In this document: positions 34,447 to 43,858 of the stretch, one piece after another
Position numbering within the stretch: position 1 is the stretch's first letter
How the letters are laid out: the number at the start of each line of letters is the position of its first letter
Source: DATFDN01 sp963818725
GTDB taxonomy: Bacteria > Pseudomonadota > Alphaproteobacteria > Acetobacterales > Acetobacteraceae
Reading direction: 5' to 3'
Length of the DNA: 64,000 nt
Assembly (NCBI GenBank): GCA_963818725.1
Contig: CAWFTU010000002.1
Location: 186,001 to 250,000, forward strand
Notes under the pieces: generated by a model
Seen by the model: the letters and a program-made list of their open reading frames with translations, nothing else
Told to the model about the DNA's origin: nothing
Database searches by the model: none
Translations under genes and position numbers: made by a program

Positions 34447-36109
34447 AGCTTCGGTCCAATTCCACGTCGATCAGCGTCGGTCCGTCCGCGCGCAGTCCCG
34501 CCGCCAGCAAGTCCCTGACCTCCGCGACCGTGCGCGCCCGGTGCGCCTCGACGCCCAACCCGCGCGCGACCGACACGAAGTCGATGCGCGGATCGTCCAG
34601 CTCCATGCCGACATACCGATCCGCCTGAGCGGCGAATTGCTGCATCGCGTTCGTCCGCTGCTTCAGGATGCGGTACGAGCTGTTGTTGAGGATGACGAAG
34701 ACGACAGCCAGCTTTTCGTGCGCGGCCGTCCACAGGCCCTGGATAGTGTACATCGCGCTGCCATCGCCGATCAGCGCCACCACCGGACGGTGCGGCACGG
34801 CGAGCTTCACGCCGACCGCCGCTGGCAGCCCCCAGCCGATGCCGCCGCCACGCAGGCCGAAGAAGCTTTGCGCATCGTCGCTCTGCAACAGCCGCCGCAG
34901 CCCGGCGCCGGAGGACACCGATTCATCGACGACAGCGGCATCGCCCGGCAGCATCGCCGCTATCGCGCCCATCAGCGCGAGCGGCTGGATCGGCGTGCGT
35001 CCGGCCAGCGCCTCGGCCTGGGCACGCAGCGTCGCCCGCCCCGTCTCGCCCTCGGTCCTCGCCGTCTCCAGCCGCTCCGCCGCGCGCGCTTGCTGGGGTG
35101 GCGTCATGGCCCGCCGCACCGCCTCGGTCAGCTCCGGCAAGGTCGCCTTGGAGTCGCCGAGGATGCCGGCCTGGACGGGGTAGTTCTTGCCGATCTCCCA
35201 CGGATCGGCGTCGAGATGCACGATGGCCAGCCCCTCGGGCACGGACTCCACCTGACCCGGCAGGGACAGGGTGAACAGATCCCCACCCACGGACAGCAGC
35301 AGGTCATGATTCTCTAGCAGGCGCCGGATCACGGCCGGCAGGCGGGCGAAGTTGCCGCGATAGAGCGGGTGGGACGAGGGGAACATGGTCCGGCTGGCCA
35401 TGCCCTCGTCATAGACCGGCGCGCCCAGCGCCTCGGCCAGGGCGACCAGCTCGGACAAGGCACCGCTCTGGGGAACGGCGTCGCCGGCGATGATGACCGG
35501 GCGTTCGGCGCGGGCCAGCAGAACCGCCGCCGCCGCGACGGCCTCGGCGTCGCCGCGCGTGTGCGGGGCCACGCGCGCGGGCGCCCCGAGATCGATGTCA
35601 GCGCTCGCGGTGAGGACGTCGCCCGGCAGCGACAGGAACACCGGCCCGGTGGGCGGAGCCAGCGCGGTCTTGGCGGCGCGATGGACCGCGCGCGGCAGAT
35701 CCTCGATCCGGCGCACCTCGTAAGTCCATTTGACGAAAGGCTGGGCGATGCGCGGCAGGTCGGCCCACAGGAGGGGCTCGGTGACGTTGAACGTCTGTTC
35801 ATGCTGGCCGGCCGTGACCAGCACCGGAGAGCCCGCCTTCTGCGCGTCGTAGAGCATTCCCATCGCGTTGCCGAGGCCGGGGGCGACATGCAGGTTGACC
35901 ACGGCGAGCCCGCCGGAGGCGAGGGCGTAGCCGTCGGCCATCGCCATCGCCGGCGCCTCTTGAAGCGCGAGCACGTAGCGGAGTTCGGTCTCAACCGCGA
36001 GCGCGTCCATCAGCGGCAGCTCGGTCGTGCCGGGATTCCCAAACATCACCCGCACGCCCTCCTGCTTCAGCAACGCGAGCAGGGCAGTCTTGCCGAACAT
36101 GGACGCCAT
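34433..36109 (-). CDS. Benzoylformate-decarboxylase-like thiamine-diphosphate enzyme
   Basis: 558 residues from an ATG with GGAGGCAAGCG upstream. VMFGNPGTTELPLMDAL (21-37), a cofactor-activating Glu51, NLHVAPGLGNAMG with His75, and SSHPLYRGNF with His248 match the active-site region of benzoylformate decarboxylase. The C-terminal diphosphate site is GDGSAMYTIQGLWTAA followed by ILNNSSYRIL. Family members decarboxylate aromatic 2-keto acids or ligate aldehydes. Acetolactate synthase is less likely because the two His positions are kept. It is divergent from a solute-binding protein gene. Confidence 0.88.
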   Translation of the reverse strand: MASMFGKTALLALLKQEGVRVMFGNPGTTELPLMDALAVETELRYVLALQEAPAMAMADGYALASGGLAVVNLHVAPGLGNAMGMLYDAQKAGSPVLVTAGQHEQTFNVTEPLLWADLPRIAQPFVKWTYEVRRIEDLPRAVHRAAKTALAPPTGPVFLSLPGDVLTASADIDLGAPARVAPHTRGDAEAVAAAAVLLARAERPVIIAGDAVPQSGALSELVALAEALGAPVYDEGMASRTMFPSSHPLYRGNFARLPAVIRRLLENHDLLLSVGGDLFTLSLPGQVESVPEGLAIVHLDADPWEIGKNYPVQAGILGDSKATLPELTEAVRRAMTPPQQARAAERLETARTEGETGRATLRAQAEALAGRTPIQPLALMGAIAAMLPGDAAVVDESVSSGAGLRRLLQSDDAQSFFGLRGGGIGWGLPAAVGVKLAVPHRPVVALIGDGSAMYTIQGLWTAAHEKLAVVFVILNNSSYRILKQRTNAMQQFAAQADRYVGMELDDPRIDFVSVARGLGVEAHRARTVAEVRDLLAAGLRADGPTLIDVELDRSFKPV

Positions 36110-36223
36110 CGCTTGCCTCCGACCCTCGTCAGCGCCGGAGCCTGCCCCGGAGCCCCTGGCCGCGCAACATCGGCGGGGTGGCGCGGGCCTGTGCATCCTT
36201 GGCGGTCGGGGCGACGTTATACG

Positions 36224-36239
36224 CTCGTCTTAGGACGAG
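36224..36239. promoter_or_regulatory. Inverted repeat upstream of the binding-protein gene
   Basis: CTCGTC-TTAG-GACGAG, a 6-bp perfect inverted repeat 11 bases before the ATG at 36251, next to a TTATAC element. It could be an operator or a leader hairpin. Evidence is the symmetry alone. Confidence 0.3.
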
Positions 36240-36250
36240 GGAGCAGAACA

Positions 36251-37603
36251 ATGACGACCTCCTGGACCATGACCCGCCGGGCGGCGCTGAAGACCGCCAC
36301 AGCCGCTGCGGCACTGCCACTGGTGCATGTGCGGGGGACGCGCGCCGCCACCACGCTGAAGGTAGGCTTCTGGGATCACTGGGTGCCTGGTGCGAACGTG
36401 GTGATCCAAAAGCAGGTCGAGGATTGGGGGAAGAAGAACAACGTCACTGTGGCGCTGGATTTCATCACCAGCAGCGGCAACAAGCTGCTCGTGACCGCCG
36501 CCGCCGAGGCGCAGGCCCGCGCCGGTCATGACATCCTGCAGTTCGGAACCTGGGATGTGCACAACTACTCCGACAAGCTCGAATTGGTTGACGACGTGAT
36601 CAAGGCGCTGGAGTCCCACGCGGGGCCGTTCAATGCCGTTTCCCAGTACCTGGCCAAGAACAAGAGCGGGAACTGGGTCGCTGTCCCGACCACCTGGGGC
36701 TCGCAGGCGAAACCCTGCTGCGCGCGCATCAGCATGTTGAAGAAATACATTGGGGCCGACGTTACACAGATGTATCCGCCGCACGAGACCAACGGGGCGG
36801 CCGCCCAGGACTGGACCTGGGAGGGCGCGTTCCTGAAGGCGGCGGAAGCCGCGTCGAAAGACGGGCACTCGTTCGGCCTGGGGCTGGGCCAGACCTCCGA
36901 TAGCGTCGATTGGACGGGCGCGCTGTTCACCTCCTACGGCGCCGAGTTGGTGGACAAGACTGGCAAGCCGACCGTCAACTCGGCGCAGGTGAACCAGGTG
37001 CTGGAGTATGCCAAGAGCCTGGTGCCGTTCCTGCCGGCGGATGCCGTGAGCTACGACGACGCCTCGAACAACCGGGCGCTGATTTCGGGCAAGAGCGCGC
37101 TGATCATGAACCCGCCCTCCGCCTGGGCGGTGGCGAAGACGGACAACCCGACCGTCGCCGCGGATTCCTGGACCTTCCCCAACCCCGCCGGCCCGAAAGG
37201 GCGGTTCGTGCCATATCTCGGCTTCTTCTGGGGAATTTGGAAATTCAGCGAGCAGAAAACCCCGGCCAGGGAGCTGATCGAGTATTTGTTGCAGCGCGAC
37301 GTGGTGCAGGCGCGCGAACCCGTGACCCAAGGCTATGACCTGCCGCCGCAGGTCAGTATGCAAAACTTCGACGTGTGGTCTCAGGTCGAGCCGCCCAAGG
37401 GCACGGTTTACAACTATCCGCTGCGCTCCTGGAATAAAACCGATTTCAGCATCGCCGCCGCGCCTGCCCCGGCCGACATCGCCGTGCAGATTTACAATGC
37501 CGGCGTGATGCCGACGATGCTGGCCAAGCTGAAGGGCGGAACGGGAATCAAGGATGTCATCTCCTGGGCGGAGAACCAGGTCGAGGGCTTCACTCAGCCG
37601 TGA
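36251..37603 (+). CDS. Family 1 extracellular solute-binding protein (orphan)
   Basis: 450 residues. A twin-arginine-type signal (TMTRRAALKTATAAAALPLV) is followed by TLKVGFWDHWVPGANVVIQK. The rest shows the family 1 pattern with repeated Trp-rich motifs, WTWEGAFLKAAEAASKDGHS and FLGFFWGIWKF-like blocks, as in maltose/sugar or polyamine binding proteins. An AGGGAG element precedes the start. It delivers a solute to an ABC importer, but no permease or ATPase of this class is adjacent. It is divergent from the decarboxylase gene, which may act on the same compound class. Confidence 0.85.
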   Translation: MTTSWTMTRRAALKTATAAAALPLVHVRGTRAATTLKVGFWDHWVPGANVVIQKQVEDWGKKNNVTVALDFITSSGNKLLVTAAAEAQARAGHDILQFGTWDVHNYSDKLELVDDVIKALESHAGPFNAVSQYLAKNKSGNWVAVPTTWGSQAKPCCARISMLKKYIGADVTQMYPPHETNGAAAQDWTWEGAFLKAAEAASKDGHSFGLGLGQTSDSVDWTGALFTSYGAELVDKTGKPTVNSAQVNQVLEYAKSLVPFLPADAVSYDDASNNRALISGKSALIMNPPSAWAVAKTDNPTVAADSWTFPNPAGPKGRFVPYLGFFWGIWKFSEQKTPARELIEYLLQRDVVQAREPVTQGYDLPPQVSMQNFDVWSQVEPPKGTVYNYPLRSWNKTDFSIAAAPAPADIAVQIYNAGVMPTMLAKLKGGTGIKDVISWAENQVEGFTQP

Positions 37604-37658
37604 AGGCGGCGCGACCAGGTCAGTGAGGCGGGCTTTAACTGACTGCGATCCGAGCCGT

Positions 37659-37698
37659 TTCACCCCTCCCCTATCCGTCCCGGTAGGAGAGGGGTGAA
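37659..37698. terminator. Bidirectional hairpin between converging genes
   Basis: A 15-bp inverted repeat (TTCACCCCTCCCCTA and its complement at 37684-37698, one mismatch) with a ten-base loop, between the stops of two converging binding-protein genes. The CCCCTC/GAGGGG composition is like the palindromes at 25383 and 58114. Confidence 0.65.
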
Positions 37699-37717
37699 CG
37701 TGCCGACGCATTCCAGC

Positions 37718-38932
37718 TTATTTTGGAACCGGAATCGGCTTTACCAAGTTGGGCTGCATGGCATCGGGCGGTGCACTGCAGCGCTCGCAATTGATGCCTG
37801 GTAGATTTTCGGCGTACTGAATGGGCGGCAACGCCTCGATTTGCGCTCCGGGTGCGGGAGTTCCCCGTTGCACCGATTCCAGGCTGAGTTCGGGCATCAA
37901 CGTGCCGTTCAGCGCGGTGTCTATGAACAGCGGCGGCACCTTGTCCGCCGGAAAGGCGTTGCATCCGCCAACAAAGCGATCGCCCGAGCAGAGCCTGACA
38001 TCCTGGTACGGCACCCAGGGGAGCGGGTACTCGACGTTCCGCTGTGCCAGCTTCATTTTGCCGGTGAGCGCCTCCATCATCACCTTGAAGGCATACGGCC
38101 CGACCGCCGGCCCCGCGCTTGAGGACAGGCCCTTGAGACCTTTCGCCTGCATCGCGGGGTCCGCGATCAGCAGCCTGTAGCCGTTGTTGGACTGACCCGC
38201 GATTGTCACCAGCCGGTTCGGGCGGCTCTTCATCACGGCCTCGAGCGAGCCATAGGTTCCGTCCACTGTCCAGATCGCATCCAGATCCGGATGGGCAGCG
38301 AGAATCCGTGAGACGCCCTCCTGCGACGTGGCGTCGTTCCAGTTGCCATAGAACTCGCCCACGATTTTCACGCCAGAATAGTTGTGAAAGATGCCCAGTG
38401 CCTGTTCGTCATAGGTCTTGGTGACCGCGGTCCCGGCCACGCCGTGGTTGATGACCACCTCGCCTTTGCCGCCCATCTGATTGACCATCCACTGGGCGGA
38501 GTTGGCCCCATAGCGCGCGGTGATGTTGCTGACATTGTAGGCGCAGGGCTCGGTCACGGTGCTGTCATACGTGAACACCAGCACATGCTGCTGACACGCC
38601 TGATGGATCACCCGGTTCAATGCGGTCGGCGAGAGCGGATAGATCAGGATGGCGTTCGCCCCGTCGGCGATCATGCTTTGCAGGTCGGAGATCTGGTGCT
38701 GCACGTCGGTCCCGGAGATCACCGTCTTGAACGCCACCTCCTTGTCGTACGGGGGCGTCGCGGCCAGCGCCTTGATGCCGTTGGCGGCGGCGGCCTGCCA
38801 GATGTTGCCGCTGTAACTCATGTCCAGGAAGACTTTATAGTGCTGCTGCGCGGATGCGGAATCGGCCCATGCCGCGCCAAGCAGCGTGCCCAGTCCGCAC
38901 AGCGCTGCCTTCAGTCCGCTTGAGGCTCGCAT
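37718..38932 (-). CDS. Ribose-type ABC substrate-binding protein, Cys-rich
   Basis: 404 residues with a signal peptide (LKAALCGLGTLLGAAWADSASA) after a GGAGGG site. The mature start HYKVFLDMSYSGNIWQAAAANGIKAL and the hinge block of the RbsB-like family (GQSNNGYRLLIADP) place it with periplasmic sugar-type binding proteins. It has several Cys residues in the mature part, including RLCSGDRFVGGCNAF and a C-terminal GINCERCSAPPD, unusual for RbsB and possibly disulfides or a metal site. It is the last gene of the ABC operon, 42 bases after the damaged permease. Confidence 0.88.
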   Translation of the reverse strand: MRASSGLKAALCGLGTLLGAAWADSASAQQHYKVFLDMSYSGNIWQAAAANGIKALAATPPYDKEVAFKTVISGTDVQHQISDLQSMIADGANAILIYPLSPTALNRVIHQACQQHVLVFTYDSTVTEPCAYNVSNITARYGANSAQWMVNQMGGKGEVVINHGVAGTAVTKTYDEQALGIFHNYSGVKIVGEFYGNWNDATSQEGVSRILAAHPDLDAIWTVDGTYGSLEAVMKSRPNRLVTIAGQSNNGYRLLIADPAMQAKGLKGLSSSAGPAVGPYAFKVMMEALTGKMKLAQRNVEYPLPWVPYQDVRLCSGDRFVGGCNAFPADKVPPLFIDTALNGTLMPELSLESVQRGTPAPGAQIEALPPIQYAENLPGINCERCSAPPDAMQPNLVKPIPVPK

Positions 38933-38974
38933 GCATACCCTCCGTTCATTGATACCCGGCACTGCATCACGGGA

Positions 38975-39977
38975 TCAATCCCTGCGCTTCGCCCAGCCGC
39001 CGCTCTGCGCGAGCAGCGCGATGATGATGATCGCCCCTTGGATCAGGTCGCGCAGTCCTTGGGACAGGCTGAGAACGGTTATAACCGTTTCCAGTGTGCT
39101 GAGGAACAGCGCCCCGGCGAAGGTTCCGAGATAGATCCCCTTGCCGCCGCTCACCCTGGCGCCGCCGATGACCACGGCCGCGATAGTCGGCAGCAGGAAC
39201 GCATTTCCCATGTCGAGCGTCGCGGCCGAGGAATACCCGCCAGCAGCAATCCAGCGATTCCGGCGCCAAGCCCGCTGACCGCATAGACCATCACAGTCAG
39301 CGCGGCGATCGGCAGGCCGAGGACGCGGGCTGCCCCAGGGCTGCTGCCAATCGCGACAGCTTCCGTCCCTCGGCGCTGCCGTTCTGGAAAGCCATGGCGA
39401 TCGCGGCAAATGCGAAAAGCAGGATGATCGGCCAAGGCACGGACAGCCACCGCCCACTCATCAAGGCTTGAAGGGCTGGAGCGACCGGGCGCTGTGCCGC
39501 GCCAGCGCTCAAACCGAGTCCCACGCCGAAGAAGCTGGTCGCGGATGCGAGGGTCATGATGAAGGGTGGAATACCGCCAAACACGATCCCCAACCCGTTA
39601 ACCAATCCAATTCCGGCGCAGCAGGCGAGGGTTCCCGGCACCGCCCAGACCAGCGCCTGATTGCTCCCGTTCGTCAGGCTGGAAATCATCATGCCGCCCA
39701 GGCCCATGACGACGCCAATCGACAAGTCGATGCCGCCCAGCAGGATCGTCAGCCCTTGCCCGAATGAGGCGACCGCCAGGAAGATCGCCGTGACCAGAAT
39801 GCCGGTGACTTGGTCGAGGAGCGACGAACCGGGGCTTACCGCCTTGATCGCAGCCATCAGCAAGACGGTGCAGGCGAGGACGCCCAGCGCCGGGATCACC
39901 TCGCTCGATAGCCGAAGCCGTTGGATCTCATCCGCCGCGCCGATCGCAGGCCCTCGGCGCGGAGCCAAGAGACTCAT
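38975..39977 (-). pseudogene. RbsC-type ABC permease with two frameshifts
   Basis: Starts at an ATG overlapping the previous permease stop (ATGA). The first 200 residues are normal (GLTILLGGIDLSIGVVMGLGG, the RbsC core). Near 39355 the frame breaks between GRKL and IGSSPGAARVLGLP, and near 39236-39238 again between GIAGLLLAG and YSSAATLDMG. Each fits loss of one base, the second in a G run. The restored protein would be 334 residues, the normal size, ending GGWAKRRD. If the sequence is right, the membrane channel lacks its last helices. If these are errors, it is a normal inner-membrane permease. Confidence 0.8.
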
Positions 39978-40960
39978 GGGACGGCTCCGCCTCGCACCTG
40001 CCGGGCGAGCAAGGTCGGCAGATTGCCCACGAGCAGCGCGACGATCATGATCGCCCCGTTGCACACATCGGTATAGAACTCGGCGACGCCCAGGGCGAAT
40101 AGCATCTTCTGCATCACAGTCAGAATGCCCGCACCGATCAAACTGCCGAAAACGCCTCCGCGCCCGCCCATCAGCGACGTTCCGCCGATCGCAACGGCCG
40201 CGTACATAAATAGGAGCAGCGTGTTGCTGGCGCGCGGGTCTCCCGTTCCGGTCTGAGCGCTCAGCAGATACCCGGCCAGCCCGTAACAAAGCCCGGCCAT
40301 CATAAAGGCGGCGAGTTTCGTCCGCCGCACATTGATACCCGACAACCGGGCAGCCGAGACGTCGGCGCCGACGGCATGGACCGCGATGCCGAGCGGCGTG
40401 CGCTTGAACAGGAGCCAGGCCGCGCACAACCCGGCCAGGATCACGGCGGCGACCGGGAGAACGCCGAACAAATCTCCCGTCAGCCCATAGGCGATAGCAT
40501 CCGCAACCTGTCCGCCAGGGGCTGGCAAGATCAGCAGTGCGATGCCCTCGCAGGCAATCATCGTGCCAATTGTCGCCGCCAGTGATTGCAGATTCAGGAG
40601 CGAGACCAGGATGCCGTTCAGCGCGCCGACCGCTGCGCCGATGGCGAGCACCGCGGCCAGGCTGCCAAGCCAGCCAACGCCTTCGATGCCGCTGGTTGTC
40701 GCGACGAGCACATTGGCGATTTCGATAACGGCCACGCCGGACAGGTCTAGCTCCCCTGTCAGGACGATCAGGGTCAATCCCGCCGAGGCGATCGCCAAAA
40801 CAATCGTGTCGTTCAGCAGGTTGGTGAGCCCGAACACCGTCACGGCGGACGGCGCGCGGACGGCGTAGATCGCGTACATGAGGGCATAGAGCAGGACGGC
40901 GATCGCGGCGCCGCTATTCAGCGCCCGCCGGAGCCAGAGAAGGTGCCGGGGTGCCGCCAT
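39974..40960 (-). CDS. RbsC-type ABC permease
   Basis: 328 residues with 8-10 hydrophobic helices. TLIVLTGELDLSGVAVIEIAN is the conserved substrate-channel motif, and AVGADVSAARLSGINVRRTKL the EAA-like loop that contacts the ATPase. AVAIGGTSLMGGRGGVFG follows, as in all RbsC relatives. Its start lies directly after the ATPase stop and its end overlaps the second permease by four bases. Two unequal permeases suggest a heterodimeric channel. Unlike its two neighbours this gene has no frameshift. Confidence 0.9.
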   Translation of the reverse strand: MAAPRHLLWLRRALNSGAAIAVLLYALMYAIYAVRAPSAVTVFGLTNLLNDTIVLAIASAGLTLIVLTGELDLSGVAVIEIANVLVATTSGIEGVGWLGSLAAVLAIGAAVGALNGILVSLLNLQSLAATIGTMIACEGIALLILPAPGGQVADAIAYGLTGDLFGVLPVAAVILAGLCAAWLLFKRTPLGIAVHAVGADVSAARLSGINVRRTKLAAFMMAGLCYGLAGYLLSAQTGTGDPRASNTLLLFMYAAVAIGGTSLMGGRGGVFGSLIGAGILTVMQKMLFALGVAEFYTDVCNGAIMIVALLVGNLPTLLARQVRGGAVP

Positions 40961-42485
40961 CTACCCAGCCAACTCCATTGTCTTGGAGCCCGCGGCGATG
41001 GACAGGATCAGCTCCTGGGAGAGTTGCGCCCCGGAGACCTCGCCGGCGATGCGGTTGCGGTACACCACCAGGCAGCGGTCACACAGATGAACCAGCTCAT
41101 CAAGTTCGGTGGAGTAGAATAGAATCGCACCGCCATCCGCCGTGAACCGCCGGATCATGCGGTAGATGCTTTGCTTGGCCCCGACATCCACGCCGCGAGT
41201 TCGGGTCGAACAGCAGCAGGCACCGCGCCTGCGTCATCAGGGCGCGGGCGAGCACCGCCTTTTGCTGGTTGCCTCCGGAGAGCGCCTCGATGCCAAATGG
41301 CAGGTATCGCTCCGGCAGATCGACGGATGGCGCGACACGCTCCACCGCCTGTCGCTCCGCCTTTCGGTCGATGATCCGCAATCGGGTGATCCGGCCGATC
41401 ACGGGCAAGGAGACGTTGGCGACCGTGGTGAGATCCTTGAAGATGCCGTCGGTCTTGCGCTCCTCCGGCACCAGCGCGATTCGGCCCGCCGCGCGAGTTG
41501 CGGGGAGCGCAGCGTCCGTGGAAGCCCCGCCACCTCGATCGTTCCCGAATGCAGCGGATGCAGGCCGACCAGCGACTTGAAAAGCGCGACTGTCCCTGCC
41601 CTTCCAGCCCAGCGACTCCGAGCACTTCTCCCTGCGCCAGGGCGAAGCTGATGTCCTCGACTCCCGGACCGCGGATTGTGCGCGCGCGCAAGGCCGGAGT
41701 GCCAGCCCGGATGGCGGGCGGCGGACTGGTGAATGTCTCCACGACGGAACGTCCCGCCATGCTGCTGAAGATCTCGTCGTCGCTCATGTCCCCAACGGCG
41801 GAGTCAAGCACCTTGCGGCCGTTGCGCAGGATCACGCAGCGCCGGCACAGGCGACGCACCTCGTCGAGCTTATGGCTGATGTAGAGCACGGCCACGCCGC
41901 GGGCCACGGCCGTCGCAACTTGTGCAAACAGCCATTCCCGGTCAGACAAGGCGGCGGTCGGTTCGTCGAGCAGCAGCACGCGGGGCCGTCGCGCCAGCGC
42001 GCGCACGATCTCAACGCGCTGGCGCAGGCCAAGAGCGAGATCACCAACGAGGCTCGCCGGGTGAATGTCGGATATCCCATGCGCCGCGAGGAGCGCCTCC
42101 GCCTCGCGCTCAAGCCGCCTCATCGCGACGACGCCCAGACGGTTGGTGTCAGGGCTGGGCAGGAACAGGTTGACCGCCACCGAAAGCGTCGGAACGAGAC
42201 TCAGCTCCTGAAACGCCGTGGCGACGCCATGGGCGCGGGCGTCGAGCACGGTACGGGGTTGATACGGCTTGCCCGCGACCCGCATTTCGCCGATATCGGG
42301 TGCGACCACGCCGCTCAGCGCCTTCACGAGCGTCGATTTGCCGGCGCCGTTTTCCCCAAGCAGCCGCAGATCTCCCCTGCCGGCACGCTCAGCGAGACAT
42401 CCTCGAGGGCCACCGTCGCGCCGTACCGCTTGCCGACCCCCCGCAACTCAAGCATGGGCAAGGGATGCGCCCCTGCCTCGTTCAT
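40961..42485 (-). pseudogene. RbsA-type ABC ATPase with four frameshifts
   Basis: Begins at an ATG after AGGAAG, with LELRGVGKRYGATVALEDVS. One base is missing in the G run at 42354-42357, just before the Walker A (GENGAGKSTL). Further breaks lie near 41588 (after GLEGQGQ), at 41481-41500 (before IALVPEERK) and at 41200-41201 (DPNS instead of DPTRGVDVGAKQ). The first three each lack a base; the last has one extra. The restored protein is 508 residues with two nucleotide-binding domains, the standard RbsA size. Walker B LLLDEPTAALS and the second signature EALSGGNQQKAVLARAL are intact. Confidence 0.8.
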
Positions 42486-42509
42486 CGTGCAACTTCCTGA
42501 GTTCAGCCT

Positions 42510-43514
42510 TCACGCGACGACATCCAACCGAAAGTCGCGTCGCCCCCCGGCACGCTGGAAGGTCTCGACCGACCGGGCGATGCGATCGGGGTCGATGCCC
42601 CTTGTGATGAAAGTCAAGTAAGAGCGGCGCTCATCAGGGGGCCAGCCAGTCAGGTGCTCGGGCGGATGCACGACATGTTGCGCCACGTTCAGCACGACCG
42701 GACCTGCGTCACCGATATCCAGCAGACCCTTGATGCGAAGCACGTCGGGACCACGCGCCTGGAGGAGCATGCTCAGCCAAACACTGAAGGACGCCCAGTC
42801 AAGCGGTGCGCCGAACACGAGAGTGCCTGACCTGACCTCCGGATGCGGATCGACGGGAGAGGCAACTTCGTCGTCCGCTGATAGCCCGCGCAAATGATCT
42901 GGTCGGTGTTGCGGCGCGAGAGCGTCGAACCCCTCCCCAAGGGACGAGACAACGATACGTGCGGCTGGGTTGAGTTGCCGCACCTGCATGCGGCACCGCG
43001 AGACTTGGTCCCACGCAACAAGATCAGGCTTGGTGATGACCACACGATCGGCAATGCTGATCTGCTTCCGGACCTCGGGCTGCCGGTCGATCTGTGCGGC
43101 TGCATTCACGCTATCGAGGGTCACAACCACCGAGGACGCGGAGAAATGGTGCCGCAGCACCGGGTCAGTCGCCAATGTAAAAAGGATCGGAACCGGATCG
43201 GCCAGTCCGCTGGTCTCGACCACCACCTGCCGGATCGGCGCGAGTTGCCCGCTTTGCTCCAGATCGAGCAATTCGCGCAGGATTCCGACCAGATCCTCGC
43301 GGCGGTTGCAGCAGACGCATCCGCCCTGGAGCAGGACCGAACGCTCCTCCACCATCCGGACCAGGTGATGATCGACCCCCACAGCGCCGTATTCGTTGAT
43401 GATAATGGCGATGTCGGGGCCGCCGCGCTTCTTCAGATAGCGGCGGAGCAGCGTCGTCTTGCCGCTTCCCAGAAAGCCCGACAGGATGCTGACGGCGCGA
43501 GGCCCCTGGGTCAT
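42510..43514 (-). CDS. CobW/COG0523 metal-chaperone GTPase
   Basis: 334 residues. The Walker A is SGFLGSGKTTLLRRYLKK (12-29), the metal-binding CxCC motif appears as GGCVCCNRREDL, Walker B-type ETSGLADP follows, and the base-recognition motif is ITKPDLV. These define the COG0523 GTPases that insert or deliver metal (Zn, Co, Fe) to client enzymes. The C-terminal domain is present. Its start overlaps the small CxxC protein gene by one base at the ATG/TGA junction, and the ABC ATPase starts 24 bases downstream. The likely client is the upstream deacetylase-type hydrolase, which needs a divalent metal. Confidence 0.92.
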   Translation of the reverse strand: MTQGPRAVSILSGFLGSGKTTLLRRYLKKRGGPDIAIIINEYGAVGVDHHLVRMVEERSVLLQGGCVCCNRREDLVGILRELLDLEQSGQLAPIRQVVVETSGLADPVPILFTLATDPVLRHHFSASSVVVTLDSVNAAAQIDRQPEVRKQISIADRVVITKPDLVAWDQVSRCRMQVRQLNPAARIVVSSLGEGFDALAPQHRPDHLRGLSADDEVASPVDPHPEVRSGTLVFGAPLDWASFSVWLSMLLQARGPDVLRIKGLLDIGDAGPVVLNVAQHVVHPPEHLTGWPPDERRSYLTFITRGIDPDRIARSVETFQRAGGRRDFRLDVVA

Positions 43515-43849
43515 TATCCGCCCTCGCCATTCCGCAAGCGCGCGAGCAGGCCGTCGTCCAAGGGATCAAGCGTGCGGCCGGCCAGCCGGGCCGCCTCTGG
43601 CCATAGCCCCGCCAGGCTGGCGACAATCTGACGATTCCCCTTGTGGTCCCCGATGACGTAGTTTGCCGCGCCGAGGTCATCGCTGACTTCGAGACCGTAA
43701 TGCGCGAGCACCTTGCCGATCAGTCGGACCCGGGCGTGCCGGCTTTGCCGGCGCAGCGGCTCGCCGGCGCCTTGACTGGTCAGCTCCGGGTCAAGGTGCC
43801 GCTCCGACCAATGAATTTCGGTAAAGATTTGGCCGCATAGTACGCACAT
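43514..43849 (-). CDS. Small CxxC protein paired with the CobW GTPase
   Basis: 111 residues starting MCVLCGQIFTEIHWSERH. The CVLC pair next to two His residues suggests a metal site. The rest is helical with no membrane segment; GLEVSDDLGAANYVIGDHKG is followed by IVASLAGLWPEAARLAG. I recall similar MCVLCG proteins next to COG0523 genes but know no assigned function. It begins 9 bases after the deacetylase stop and joins the CobW gene at ATGA. It may be a metal-transfer partner or adaptor; that is inference. Confidence 0.75.
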   Translation of the reverse strand: MCVLCGQIFTEIHWSERHLDPELTSQGAGEPLRRQSRHARVRLIGKVLAHYGLEVSDDLGAANYVIGDHKGNRQIVASLAGLWPEAARLAGRTLDPLDDGLLARLRNGEGG

Positions 43850-43858
43850 GGCCGCACG

